From: Paractinoplanes rishiriensis
GTDB lineage: Bacteria; Actinomycetota; Actinomycetes; Mycobacteriales; Micromonosporaceae
DNA: 64,000 bases
Direction: 5' to 3'
Assembly: GCF_016862375.1 (NCBI RefSeq)
Contig: NZ_BOMV01000051.1
Coordinates: 1-64,000 of the forward strand
The notes under the pieces are model-generated. The model did no database searches. It had not been told where the DNA came from and saw nothing but the letters and a program-made list of their open reading frames with translations. Every line of letters starts with the position of its first letter. The first letter of the stretch is position 1. The position numbers and the translations under genes are program-made. Positions 25,102 to 33,566 of this stretch are shown piece by piece.

Positions 25102-25134
25102 ACCGCCCCGACCCACCCGGTCGGGGCGGTTTTT
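25102..25134 (+). terminator. Rho-independent terminator after asd
   Basis: ACCGCCCCGACC (25102-25113) pairs perfectly with GGTCGGGGCGGT (25119-25130) over a 5-nt loop and runs into a five-T tract at 25130-25134. Confidence 0.9.
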
Positions 25135-25223
25135 GTTGAGTTCCACTCAGATCCAATGTGGAAATCTGGGACTTTTTGCCCGAATCGGTGGCGGATGGTC
25201 GGTTTGCGGTGCACAGTGGTTGC

Positions 25224-25430
25224 ATGAACGACAGTGGGCTCGGCGAGGGCGGCTATTTCTGGTGCCTTCGCCATAGCCGTGTCGAGACTGGCGACGACGT
25301 GTGTCCCGGCCAGTACCGGCTCGGCCCCTACGCCACGGCTGACGAAGCGACGCGGGCACTCGAGACCGTCGAGAAGCGCAATGCCGAGTGGGATGCCGAG
25401 GATGCCCGCTGGACCGGGGAGGTCAGCTAA
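25224..25430 (+). CDS. Small conserved hypothetical protein (SPOR-like)
   Basis: The product is a 68-residue acidic protein: GEGGYFWCLRHSRVETGDDVC followed by QYRLGPYATADEATRALETV and a Glu/Arg-rich helix. The G-P-Y-x-T-x-x-E-A-x-x-A-L pattern is like the last helix of SPOR domains, and two Cys could bind metal. An in-frame ATG-less extension to 25158 exists, but ATG 25224 fits the start of homology as I recall it. It precedes the histone-like gene by 89 bp in the same direction. Confidence 0.6.
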   Translation: MNDSGLGEGGYFWCLRHSRVETGDDVCPGQYRLGPYATADEATRALETVEKRNAEWDAEDARWTGEVS

Positions 25431-25519
25431 CACCGGCTCCGACCCCCTGTGTCCAAGCCGGATCTCGCAGTCTCCAGGCGGAGACGAGCCCGCAGTCATT
25501 CGCAAGGAGGAACACCCTG

Positions 25520-27679
25520 ATGGCCGCTGCCAAGAAGGCTACGACCAGATCGTCGGCCCGGTCCGGTACGCCCGCCGCCAAGCCTTCGAAGAAGGTCGCC
25601 GCCGCGAGCTCCACGACCAAGAAGACCGTGGTACGCACCACGACCACCACGCGTCCCGCGGTTCCCAAGCCCAGCACGCCCAACCGCAAGACGTCGGCCG
25701 CCGCGGCCAAGCCGGCCAAGCCGGTCACCGCGAAGCCCGCCGCCTCGGCCGGCACTCGCGCCACGGCCTCGTCGCGCACCGCCGCCTCCACGAGGACCGC
25801 TGCCAAGACCGCTGCCAAGGCCAAGTCCGGCACGACCCGCCGGCCCGTCACGCCGCGGCGCACGGCGGCCATGAGCCACCCGATTCCCGGCATGACGACG
25901 GCGACGATTCCGCCGGAGCCGACGCCGGCCGCGGACATGGACGACAGCATCACGCTGACCCGCGAGCCGGCCCTCGACGTGCCGACCGATGCGGGTATCA
26001 AGCCGGCCCGCCGGAGCCGGCGGTCGGACGACATGTCGGCGGTGCTCGGTTCGCTGAGCGGCATGCCGGTGATCACCGACGCGAACAAGAAGGCGACCGC
26101 GGCCCGTAAGCCGAGTCGCACCGCGACCGGGCTGGCCCGGGCGGCCGCGGCCAAGGCGGCGTCGACCGCGACGAAGAGCACGGCGGCGGCGACCCGCGCG
26201 GCCGCGGCGGCGAAGACCACCGCGACCAAAACCGCGGCGGCGAAGAAGGCGGCGACCGCGGCGCGCACCGCCACCAAGACGGCGGCCACCAAGACGACGG
26301 CGGCGGCGCGAGCCACCACCAAGAGTGCGGCTGCCACCAAGACCGCGGCCACCAAGACGGCGGCCACCAAGACCGCGGCCACCAAGACGGCGGCCACCAA
26401 GACTGCGGCCACCAGGACTGCGGCCACGAAGACGGCGGCTGCGTCGAAGACCGCGGCCGCGAAGAAGACGGCGACGCGGGTGACCAACGCGGCTACCGGT
26501 AAGGCGGCCACGACGCGGACCCCGGCTACGAAGACGACGGCGGCCAAGACGACGGCTACCAAGACGACTGCGGCCAAGGCGACGGCGGCCAAGACCGCGG
26601 CGGCGGCGGCCAAGACCGCGGCGGCGGCGGCCCGGACCGCGGCTGCCAAGAAGGCCGCGGTCGCGAAGGCCACCGGGCCGGCCAAGACGGGTGCGACCCG
26701 CAGCACGGCGCGGACCGCGGCCAAGAAGCCGCCCGCCACCAAGACGGCGACCCGGACCACCGCCCGCGGCGCGGCCACCAAGGTCGCGGCGCAGAACGCG
26801 ACCGCGGCCCGGACCGTGAAGGGCAGTTCGACGGCGCGCGCGACCAAGGCCGGCAGCCAGGCGGCCAGCAAGGTCGCCGGGCAGAACGCGGCGGCGGCCC
26901 GGACCAGCACCCGGGGCGCTGCCAAGATCGCTGCGCAGAACACGACCGCGGCGCGGACCGCGCGGTCGAGTTCCACGGCGCGGTCGGCCCGGGCCGGTGC
27001 CGACGCGGCCAGCCAGGTCGCCTCGCAGAACACCAGCGCGGCCCGGACCGCAAAGGCCGGCGCCACCGGTCGTGCGGCCAAGGCGGTCGACGGTGCGGCG
27101 GCCAAGGCCGGGTCGGCGGCGCGCACCGGCGCGAAGTCGGCGGCGGCCAAGAAGGCGGCCAAGCCGGTCGGTACGGCCACCGCCCGGAAGGCGGCGACCA
27201 GGACCGCGACCACCGCCCAGAAGGCCGCCACGACCGCGAAGAAGGCGGCGACCAAGACGGCGGCCACCGCCAAGAAGGTCGCCACCAAGGCGACGGCGAA
27301 GAAGCCGGCCACCAAGTCGCCGGGCACCAAGTCGCCGGGCACCAAGTCGCCGGGCACCAAGTCGCCGGCCACCAAGTCGAGCGCGGCCAAGGCGACGGCC
27401 AGCAAGCTGACCGCGGCGAAGACGGCACTGGCCGACTCGATGGCGGGCAAGGCGGCCAACAAGCCGGCCCGCAGCGGCGCCACCCAGACGGCGGCCCGGG
27501 GGCGGGCGGCCAAGTCGGCCAACGTCGCCAAGGCCACGCCGACCGCGAAGACCTCGGCCACCAACAAGGCCAAGGTCGCCAAGGCGCCCACCGCGGCGGC
27601 GGCCCGCAAGGCCGCGGCCGGCAACACCGGCAGCCGGGGCACCGCGGCCCGCAAGGTTGCCGCGAAGCGCGCGCGCTGA
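25520..27679 (+). CDS. Very large histone-H1-like Lys/Ala/Thr-rich repeat protein
   Basis: The product has 719 residues, almost entirely A, K, T, S and R, as in bacterial H1/Hc1-like nucleoid proteins, but several times their usual length. AAGGAGG lies 9 bp before ATG 25520. The order is: N-terminal K/T/S/P-rich tail (1-105); a less biased, partly acidic segment (about 118-190, with PEPTPAADMDDSITL and VLGSLSGMPVIT); pentapeptide TAATK repeats (about 270-310); four copies of an xVAxQNxxAART motif (about 421-515) arranged as a 48-residue unit repeated twice; three TKSPG repeats (about 597-611); and a basic tail. It should coat or compact DNA. A perfect 15-bp stem terminator follows. Confidence 0.8.
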   Translation: MAAAKKATTRSSARSGTPAAKPSKKVAAASSTTKKTVVRTTTTTRPAVPKPSTPNRKTSAAAAKPAKPVTAKPAASAGTRATASSRTAASTRTAAKTAAKAKSGTTRRPVTPRRTAAMSHPIPGMTTATIPPEPTPAADMDDSITLTREPALDVPTDAGIKPARRSRRSDDMSAVLGSLSGMPVITDANKKATAARKPSRTATGLARAAAAKAASTATKSTAAATRAAAAAKTTATKTAAAKKAATAARTATKTAATKTTAAARATTKSAAATKTAATKTAATKTAATKTAATKTAATRTAATKTAAASKTAAAKKTATRVTNAATGKAATTRTPATKTTAAKTTATKTTAAKATAAKTAAAAAKTAAAAARTAAAKKAAVAKATGPAKTGATRSTARTAAKKPPATKTATRTTARGAATKVAAQNATAARTVKGSSTARATKAGSQAASKVAGQNAAAARTSTRGAAKIAAQNTTAARTARSSSTARSARAGADAASQVASQNTSAARTAKAGATGRAAKAVDGAAAKAGSAARTGAKSAAAKKAAKPVGTATARKAATRTATTAQKAATTAKKAATKTAATAKKVATKATAKKPATKSPGTKSPGTKSPGTKSPATKSSAAKATASKLTAAKTALADSMAGKAANKPARSGATQTAARGRAAKSANVAKATPTAKTSATNKAKVAKAPTAAAARKAAAGNTGSRGTAARKVAAKRAR
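26275..26460 (+). repeat. 15-bp coding tandem repeats (TAATK pentapeptide)
   Basis: Units of the type ACCAAGACGGCGGCC alternate with ACCAAGACCGCGGCC, with minor third-base changes, and encode the pentapeptide TAATK. They lie inside the histone-like gene. The near-identity at third positions suggests recent expansion or slippage. Confidence 0.85.
27310..27372 (+). repeat. Perfect triplicate 15-bp repeat (TKSPG)
   Basis: ACCAAGTCGCCGGGC occurs three times in tandem and is followed by a fourth variant ending in GCC. It encodes the S/T-P-x-K-like motif TKSPG, reminiscent of the phosphorylatable SPKK motifs of eukaryotic H1 tails. Confidence 0.85.
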
Positions 27680-27691
27680 CGCACCACCCGT

Positions 27692-27725
27692 ACGGAGGGC
27701 CACGCCGGTCGGCGTGGCCCTCCGT
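27692..27725 (+). terminator. Terminator after the histone-like gene
   Basis: ACGGAGGGCCACGCC (27692-27706) pairs perfectly with GGCGTGGCCCTCCGT (27711-27725) over the loop GGTC. A short T-run (27728-27730) follows. The stem is 15 bp, one of the strongest hairpins in the window. Confidence 0.88.
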
Positions 27726-27753
27726 CGTTTCCGCGGCCTGGTAGGAATGAGCC

Positions 27754-29169
27754 GTGCCGATCAAACGGGTTAGGGCGCCACAGATCGATTTCTCGGTGCT
27801 GCGCGGCGAACTGGGATTACCGGGTGAGTTCCCGGCGTCGGCCGCGGCCGAGGCCGAGGAGTCCGTGCGGCAGACCGCGCTGCCGCCCGCCGACCGCACC
27901 GACGTGCCGTTCGTGACGATCGACCCGGCCACCTCGCGCGACCTCGACCAGGCCCTGCACCTGAGCCGGCGGGACGGCGGCGGATACCGGGTGCGGTACG
28001 CGATCGCCGATGTCGCCGCCTACGTGCGGCCGGGCGGTGCGCTCGCCGCCGAGACCTGGGTGCGCGGGCAGACGATCTATCTGCCGGACGGCCGGATCCC
28101 GCTGCACCCCGCGGTGCTCAGCGAGGACGCGGTCAGCCTGTTCCCGGACGTCGACCGGGCGGCCGTGGTGTGGACGATCGACCTGGATGCCGACGGCGAG
28201 ACCACCGGGGTGTCGCTGGAGCGGGCGCGGATTCGCAGCCGGGCCAAACTGTCCTACGTCACGGTGCAGGACGAGGTGGATTCGGGGACGGCCGGGGAGC
28301 CGTACGCGCTGCTGCCCGAACTGGGTGCGCTGCTGGCCCGCCGGGCGGCCGATCGCGGTGCGGTGAATCTGCCGCTGCCCGATCAGGAGGTCGAACGGCA
28401 CGGCGACGGGTGGCGGCTGGTGTTGCGGGCGCCGCTGCCGGTGGAGGAGCACAACGCGCAGATCTCGCTGCTCACCGGCATGGCGGCGGCGGCGATGATG
28501 ATCGAGGGCGGGATCGGGCTGCTGCGCACGATGCCGCCGCCCCGCCCGGACGCGGTGGAAAAGCTGCGGGCCGCAGCGGCCTCATTGGGCATTCCCTGGC
28601 CGGACGGCGCCTCGGTGGGTGCGGTGGTGGCGGCCGTGGATCCGGCCACGCCGAGGGGCGCCGCGTTCCTGGACCAGTCGGCCGATCTGTTACGCGGCGC
28701 GGCTTACACACAGTTCGAGGGCACCCTGCCCGCGGAGACCGGGCACGGTGGGGTGGGTGCGCCTTATGCGCACGTCACGGCGCCGCTGCGGCGCCTGGCT
28801 GATCGGTTTGCCACCGAGGTCTGTCTGGCGTTGCAGGCGGGGGTGGCGGTGCCGGAGTGGGTTCGGGAGGCGTTGCCGCAGCTGCCCAAGACCATGGCGG
28901 ACACCGATCGGCTGGCGGGCGCGGCCACGCGCGGGGCTATTGATCTCACCGAGGCGGTGCTGTTGCACGGGCGGGTGGGTGAGCGGTTTGCGGCCGGGGT
29001 CGTCGACCGGGATGAGCCGGGCCGGAACCGGGCCGCCGGTGGGACCGTGGCACTGGACGAGCCGGCGGTGCGGGCCCGGTGCCTCGGCGAACTGCCGCTG
29101 GGGGAACGCGTCGAGGTGACGCTCACGGTGGCCGATCCGGCGGCGCGGAAGGTGCAGTTCGAGCTTTAG
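27754..29169 (+). CDS. RNB-domain ribonuclease (short RNase II/R-like)
   Basis: The 471-residue product is essentially a bare RNB catalytic domain with short flanks. The cold-shock domains and C-terminal S1 domain of RNase II/R are not evident. The metal-binding motif is FVTIDPATSRDLDQALHL: the D-P-x-x-S-R-D-L-D part supplies three of the four Asp of RNase II, while the position of the fourth is Gln. GAPYAHVTAPLRRLADRF is the conserved end motif. It should degrade RNA 3' to 5', although the substitution leaves the activity open. GTG start at 27754. It stands alone after the histone-like gene. Confidence 0.85.
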   Translation: MPIKRVRAPQIDFSVLRGELGLPGEFPASAAAEAEESVRQTALPPADRTDVPFVTIDPATSRDLDQALHLSRRDGGGYRVRYAIADVAAYVRPGGALAAETWVRGQTIYLPDGRIPLHPAVLSEDAVSLFPDVDRAAVVWTIDLDADGETTGVSLERARIRSRAKLSYVTVQDEVDSGTAGEPYALLPELGALLARRAADRGAVNLPLPDQEVERHGDGWRLVLRAPLPVEEHNAQISLLTGMAAAAMMIEGGIGLLRTMPPPRPDAVEKLRAAAASLGIPWPDGASVGAVVAAVDPATPRGAAFLDQSADLLRGAAYTQFEGTLPAETGHGGVGAPYAHVTAPLRRLADRFATEVCLALQAGVAVPEWVREALPQLPKTMADTDRLAGAATRGAIDLTEAVLLHGRVGERFAAGVVDRDEPGRNRAAGGTVALDEPAVRARCLGELPLGERVEVTLTVADPAARKVQFEL

Positions 29170-29219
29170 AGCTTTAGTTGCAGGACAGCCCGGCAGCCGC
29201 GGCAGAGGGGCCGGGACGG

Positions 29220-29254
29220 CACCGCCCGGGCGTGCGTCACGGGACCGGGCGGTG
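29220..29254. terminator. Hairpin between convergent RNB and panB genes
   Basis: CACCGCCCGG (29220-29229) pairs with CCGGGCGGTG (29245-29254) across a 15-nt loop in the gap between the two convergent stops, so it may end transcription from both sides. Confidence 0.55.
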
Positions 29255-29266
29255 TCATCGTACTTT

Positions 29267-30097
29267 CTAAAATGTGTGCTCCGCGGCCGGGAACTCACCA
29301 CCACGGACCTCGGCGGCGAACTGCTGCGTCGCGGACGAGAGCGCCCCGGCCAGGTCGGCGTACTGCTTGACGAAACGCGGCGTGCGGCCGGTGCGCAGGC
29401 CGGCCATGTCCTGCCAGACCAGCACTTGGGCGTCGGTGTCGGGGCCGGCGCCGATGCCGACCGTGGGGATCGGCAGCTCCTTGGTGATCGACTTGGCCAC
29501 CTCGCCCGGCACCATCTCGAGCACCACGGCGAACGCGCCCGCCTCGGCCACCGCGCGGGCGTCGGCCAGCACCTCGGCGCCCTCGTTCTCGCGGCCCTGC
29601 ACGCGGTAACCGCCGAGGGCGTGCTCGCTCTGCGGCGTGAAGCCGATGTGCGCCATCACCGGGATGCCGGCGCCGGTCAGCGCCTCGATCTGGGCGGCGA
29701 CGCGGCGGCCGCCCTCGAGCTTGACCGCGTGCGCGCCGCCCTCCTTCATGAACCGGACCGCGGTGCGCAACGCCTGGGTGGGACCCTCCTCGTAGCTGCC
29801 GAACGGCATGTCGGCCACGATCAGGGCGGTCTTGGTGGCCCGGACCACGGCGCGGACCAGCGGGATCAACTCGTCGACCGTGATCGGCAGGGTGGTCTCG
29901 TGGCCGAATACGTTGTTGGCCGCCGAGTCGCCGACCAGCAGCACCGGGATGCCGGACTGGTCGAAGATCGACGCGGTGTACTGGTCGTAGGAGGTCAGCA
30001 TCGGCCAGCGGTCGCCGCGGACCTTGGCGGCGAGGAGGTCGCGGGTGCGGACGCGACGGGTGGCGGGGCCACCGTACAGCGTGGGAATGTCCGACAT
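29267..30097 (-). CDS. panB: 3-methyl-2-oxobutanoate hydroxymethyltransferase
   Basis: The product has 276 residues. The metal-binding Asp pair lies in VLLVGDSAANNVFGHETTLP and in ALIVADMPFGSY, and FMKEGGAHAVKLEGG supplies the substrate-binding Lys and Glu. It makes ketopantoate from 2-ketoisovalerate with methylene-tetrahydrofolate, the first committed step to pantothenate and CoA. The frame runs 21 codons further up, but ATG 30097 (MSDIPTLYGG) has AAGGAG at the right spacing. As in M. tuberculosis (Rv2225), it lies near glnA2/glnE. Confidence 0.93.
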   Translation of the reverse strand: MSDIPTLYGGPATRRVRTRDLLAAKVRGDRWPMLTSYDQYTASIFDQSGIPVLLVGDSAANNVFGHETTLPITVDELIPLVRAVVRATKTALIVADMPFGSYEEGPTQALRTAVRFMKEGGAHAVKLEGGRRVAAQIEALTGAGIPVMAHIGFTPQSEHALGGYRVQGRENEGAEVLADARAVAEAGAFAVVLEMVPGEVAKSITKELPIPTVGIGAGPDTDAQVLVWQDMAGLRTGRTPRFVKQYADLAGALSSATQQFAAEVRGGEFPAAEHTF

Positions 30098-30227
30098 TGT
30101 GCTACTCCTTCCCTCGAGGCCGCGCGGTTGCGGTCCCCGGGTATGCGGCAATGCTTGCACCCGGGAAAGCGCGCGGTCAGGGGCGAGTGGAAGTTCTCAC
30201 ACCCCATCCGACCACCCCGCCGCCGCC

Positions 30228-32024
30228 CTAAACCGGCCTGAAGGCACCACCCTCGCGAAACCTGTTCGTAATGGGGAGACGACGATCACGTCCGAACGCC
30301 TTGCCGGAGATCTTGGGGCCGGGGGCGGACTGGCGTCGCTTGTATTCGGCCAGGTCGACCATGCGCAGCACTCGGTCGACCAGGGCCGGGTCGTTGCCGG
30401 CCGCGACCAGGTCGTCCCGGCCGAGGTCGTGGTCGACGTACCCCTTGATGATCGGGTCGAGCAGGTCGTAGTCGGGCAGTGAGTCGCTGTCGAGCTGGCT
30501 CGGACGCAACTCGGCGCTCGGTGGCTTGCTGATCGAGTTGTCTGGGATGGGCGGCTCGCCCTGGGTGTTCCGCCAGCGGGCCAGCTGCCACACCATGGTC
30601 TTGGGCACGTCCTTGAGCGGGTTGAAGCCGCCCACCGAGTCGCCGTAGAGGGTGGAGTAACCGACCGCGAGCTCACTCTTGTTGCCGGTGGTGAGCACGA
30701 GGTGGCCCTCCTGGTTTGACAGCGCCATCAGGATGACGCCACGCACCCGGGCCTGGAGGTTTTCCACCGCGAGACCGGACAGCGACATGTTGGCCAGGAA
30801 CGAGTCGACCATCGGCTGGATCGGCTCCACCCGGTAATCCAGGCCGGTGCGCTTGGCCAGGTCGGCCGCGTCGTCCCGGGAGTGACCGGAGGAGTAGCCG
30901 CTGGGCATCGAGACGCCGACGACCCGCTCCGGGCCGAGCGCGTCGACCGCGATGGCGGCCACCACGGCCGAGTCGATGCCGCCGGACAGGCCCAGCACCA
31001 CCGAGCGGAAGCCGTTCTTGTTGACGTAGTCGCGCAGGCCCAGGACCAGCGCCGACCAGACCTCGGCGGCGTCGGCCACCCGCTCGGCGACGCCGCCGTC
31101 GTGCTTGTCGCCGTGGGCCGGCCGGGGCTCGGCCGGGACCTCGACCCGGACGATCTCCATCTCGTCGTCGATGAACTGCTCGACGATCGGCAGCGGCTCG
31201 GCGTCGGTCTTGGCCGCCTGGTTCGGCACGGCGTCGGCGGCCGGCAGCGACAGGTCGTGGATCAGCAGTTCCTCGGTGAACTGGCCGGCCCGGCTGAGCA
31301 GTTCACCGCCGGCCGTGACGATCATCGAGTCGCCGTCGAAGACCAACTCGTCCTGGGCGCCGACCGCGTTCACGTAGACCACGGTGGCGCCGGCCTCGGC
31401 GGCCCGGCGCTTGACCAGCGGCAGCCGTACGTCGTCCTTGTTGAGCTCGTACGGCGAGGCGTTGATGTTGAGCACCATGCTGGCGCCGGCCCGGCGGGCC
31501 GCGGTGAACGGGCCGCCGGCCTGCCAGATGTCCTCGCAGACGGTGAGCGCGATGTCGACCCCGGCGAACCGGACCACGGTCAGCGAGGTGCCCGGTTCGA
31601 AGTAGCGGTCCTCGTCGAAGACGCCGTAGTTGGGCAGGTGGTGTTTGTCATAGCGGGCCACCACCTCGCCACCGAACAGCAGCGCGGACGAGTCCCGGCG
31701 ACCCCGGCCCGGCGCGGCCTCGGCGCTGGTCGCGGCCGGGCCGTCGGCGTCCACGTAACCCACCACCACGGCCAGGTCGCCGAGGCCGTCGGCCCGCAGG
31801 TCACGGGCCAGGGTGGCCAGGCCGGCGCGGGACGCCTCGATGAACGAGTTGCGGAACACCAGGTCTTCGATCGGATAGCCGGTCAGCATCATCTCGGGGA
31901 AGGCGATCAGCTGCGCGCCGGCGTCGGCGGCGGCCCGGGACCAGCGGCGGATCGCCGCCGCGTTACCGGCGATGTCGCCGACCGTCGAGTTCACCTGGGC
32001 CAGGGCGATCCGAAGCGTGGGCAT
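30228..32024 (-). CDS. nadE: Glutamine-dependent NAD+ synthetase
   Basis: The product has 598 residues in two domains. Residues 1-270 are a nitrilase-type glutaminase with the catalytic triad Glu (AFPEMMLTGYP), Lys (DKHHLPNYGVFD) and Cys (LTVCEDIWQAG). Residues about 330-598 are the NAD synthetase with the PP-loop LGLSGGIDSAVVAAIA. It amidates deamido-NAD with ammonia channelled from glutamine. The length is slightly below the octameric mycobacterial type, so it is the shorter two-domain form. It lies about 130 bp upstream of panB on the same strand and divergent from glnA2. Confidence 0.93.
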   Translation of the reverse strand: MPTLRIALAQVNSTVGDIAGNAAAIRRWSRAAADAGAQLIAFPEMMLTGYPIEDLVFRNSFIEASRAGLATLARDLRADGLGDLAVVVGYVDADGPAATSAEAAPGRGRRDSSALLFGGEVVARYDKHHLPNYGVFDEDRYFEPGTSLTVVRFAGVDIALTVCEDIWQAGGPFTAARRAGASMVLNINASPYELNKDDVRLPLVKRRAAEAGATVVYVNAVGAQDELVFDGDSMIVTAGGELLSRAGQFTEELLIHDLSLPAADAVPNQAAKTDAEPLPIVEQFIDDEMEIVRVEVPAEPRPAHGDKHDGGVAERVADAAEVWSALVLGLRDYVNKNGFRSVVLGLSGGIDSAVVAAIAVDALGPERVVGVSMPSGYSSGHSRDDAADLAKRTGLDYRVEPIQPMVDSFLANMSLSGLAVENLQARVRGVILMALSNQEGHLVLTTGNKSELAVGYSTLYGDSVGGFNPLKDVPKTMVWQLARWRNTQGEPPIPDNSISKPPSAELRPSQLDSDSLPDYDLLDPIIKGYVDHDLGRDDLVAAGNDPALVDRVLRMVDLAEYKRRQSAPGPKISGKAFGRDRRLPITNRFREGGAFRPV

Positions 32025-32095
32025 GGCACCTATTCTTCCCCAAGGGGCGGGTTCTCATCCCGCCCCCCGGGGCGCCGCGACCAGGGCCGGTCAGC

Positions 32096-32122
32096 GTAAT
32101 CTCGGCGTAACGGCAGCGAGGA
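32096..32122 (+). promoter_or_regulatory. Possible GlnR-like site upstream of glnA2
   Basis: GTAAT, GTAAC and GAGGA at 32096-32100, 32107-32111 and 32118-32122 are spaced by six bases, the periodicity of GlnR boxes (GTnAC-n6-GAAAC). The match to consensus is partial, so this is tentative. It ends 37 bp before the glnA2 start. Confidence 0.3.
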
Positions 32123-32159
32123 AGACTGGCTCGTCAGAGCCTGGCTACTAGGGGTGAAC

Positions 32160-33512
32160 GTGGACCGACAGCAGGAGTTCGTGCTTCGCACTCTCGAGGA
32201 GCGCGACATCCGTTTTGTCCGGCTCTGGTTCACCGATGTGCTGGGCACCCTCAAGAGCGTGTCGGTCGCCCCGGCCGAGCTGGAGTCCGCCTTCGAGGAG
32301 GGCATCGGCATCGACGGCTCGGCCATCGAGGGCTTCGCCCGGGTGTACGAGTCGGACATGGTCGCCATGCCCGACCCGACCACGTTCCAGGTCTTCCCGT
32401 TCGAGGGTGGCGTCTCCGGCGAGAGCGCCCGGATGTTCTGCGACATCCTGCTGCCCGACGGCAGCGCCGCCTGGGCCGACCCGCGGCACGTGCTGCGCCG
32501 CTCGCTGGCCAGGGCCGCCGAGAAGGGCTTCACCTTCTACACCCACCCCGAGGTCGAGTTCTTCCTGGTCCAGGACGGGCCGCTGGACGGCTCGGTGCCG
32601 GTGCCGGTGGACACCGGCGGCTACTTCGACCACACCACGCACGCGGTGGCCCGCGACTTCCGCCGGCAGGCGGTGTTGGCCCTGGAGCGGATCGGCATCT
32701 CGGTCGAGTTCAGCCACCACGAGGTCGCGCCCGGCCAGCAGGAGATCGACCTACGCTACGCGGACGCGCTCACCACGGCCGACAACATCATGACCTTCCG
32801 GCACGTGGTCAAGGAGGTGGCGCTCTCCCAGGGGGTCCGCTCCACCTTCATGCCCAAGCCGTACACCGACCAGCCGGGCAGCGGCATGCACACGCACCTG
32901 TCGCTGTTCGAGGGCGAGCGCAACGCGTTCTACGACGGCGACGACCCGATGAAGCTGTCCAAGACCGCCCGCGCGTTCATCGCCGGCCTGCTGGTGCACG
33001 CCCGGGAGTACACGGCGGTCACCAACCAGTGGGTCAACTCGTACAAGCGCCTCTTCCCGCTGCAACTGCCCAACGCGATCACCGAGTCGCCGGCGTTCGT
33101 GAGCTGGGGCCACCTCAACCGCTCGGCGCTGGTCCGGGTACCGGCGTTCGGCAAGCCGAATTCGGCCCGGGTCGAGGTCCGCTCGATCGACTCGGCGACC
33201 AACCCCTACCTGGCCTTCGCCGTCATGCTCGGGGCCGGCCTCAAGGGCATCGAAGAGGGGTACGAGTTGCCCCCCGGTGCCGAGGACGACGTGTGGTCGC
33301 TGTCCCCGGCCGAGCGCAAGGCCATGGGGTACGACGCGCTGCCCGAGAACCTGTCCGAGGCCATCGACGTGATGAGCAAGTCCGAGCTGGTCGCCGAGGT
33401 GCTCGGCGAGCACGTCTTCGACTTCTTCCTGCGGAACAAGCGCGCCGAATGGGAGCAATACCGGCGCGAGGTCACGCCGTACGAGCGGCAACGTTATCTC
33501 GGCGCTCTGTAG
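32160..33512 (+). CDS. glnA2: Glutamine synthetase type I, non-adenylylated GlnA2 form
   Basis: The 450-residue enzyme has the GSI landmarks: the N-terminal beta-grasp (FVRLWFTDVLGTLKS) and metal-binding THPEVEFFL. The ATP loop is STFMPKPYTDQPGSGMHTH and the Arg/Glu loop S-R-W/N-R-S region reads NRSALVRVPAFG. The Tyr of the adenylylation loop is replaced: the equivalent of LYDLPPEE reads VWSLSPAE, with Trp. It should therefore escape GlnE control, as reported for GSI-alpha and GlnA2 enzymes. GTG 32160 follows AGGGG by five bases, and GTG 32154 is the alternative. Confidence 0.92.
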   Translation: MDRQQEFVLRTLEERDIRFVRLWFTDVLGTLKSVSVAPAELESAFEEGIGIDGSAIEGFARVYESDMVAMPDPTTFQVFPFEGGVSGESARMFCDILLPDGSAAWADPRHVLRRSLARAAEKGFTFYTHPEVEFFLVQDGPLDGSVPVPVDTGGYFDHTTHAVARDFRRQAVLALERIGISVEFSHHEVAPGQQEIDLRYADALTTADNIMTFRHVVKEVALSQGVRSTFMPKPYTDQPGSGMHTHLSLFEGERNAFYDGDDPMKLSKTARAFIAGLLVHAREYTAVTNQWVNSYKRLFPLQLPNAITESPAFVSWGHLNRSALVRVPAFGKPNSARVEVRSIDSATNPYLAFAVMLGAGLKGIEEGYELPPGAEDDVWSLSPAERKAMGYDALPENLSEAIDVMSKSELVAEVLGEHVFDFFLRNKRAEWEQYRREVTPYERQRYLGAL

Positions 33513-33566
33513 AAACGTAGATCCGTTCTTGTACGGTCTCTCCTGACGCTGTGTGAAGGAGAGACC

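Noticed and set aside
26275..27372. CRISPR-like regularly spaced repeats
   Set aside because: The 15-bp repeats are contiguous, in frame and translated. There are no spacers and no cas genes.
25423..27687. Long open frames of 735-754 codons on the minus strand
   Set aside because: They are mirror images of the Lys/Ala/Thr-rich repeat gene on the plus strand, caused by its GC-rich repeats. The plus-strand frame has the RBS, terminator and a protein-like composition.
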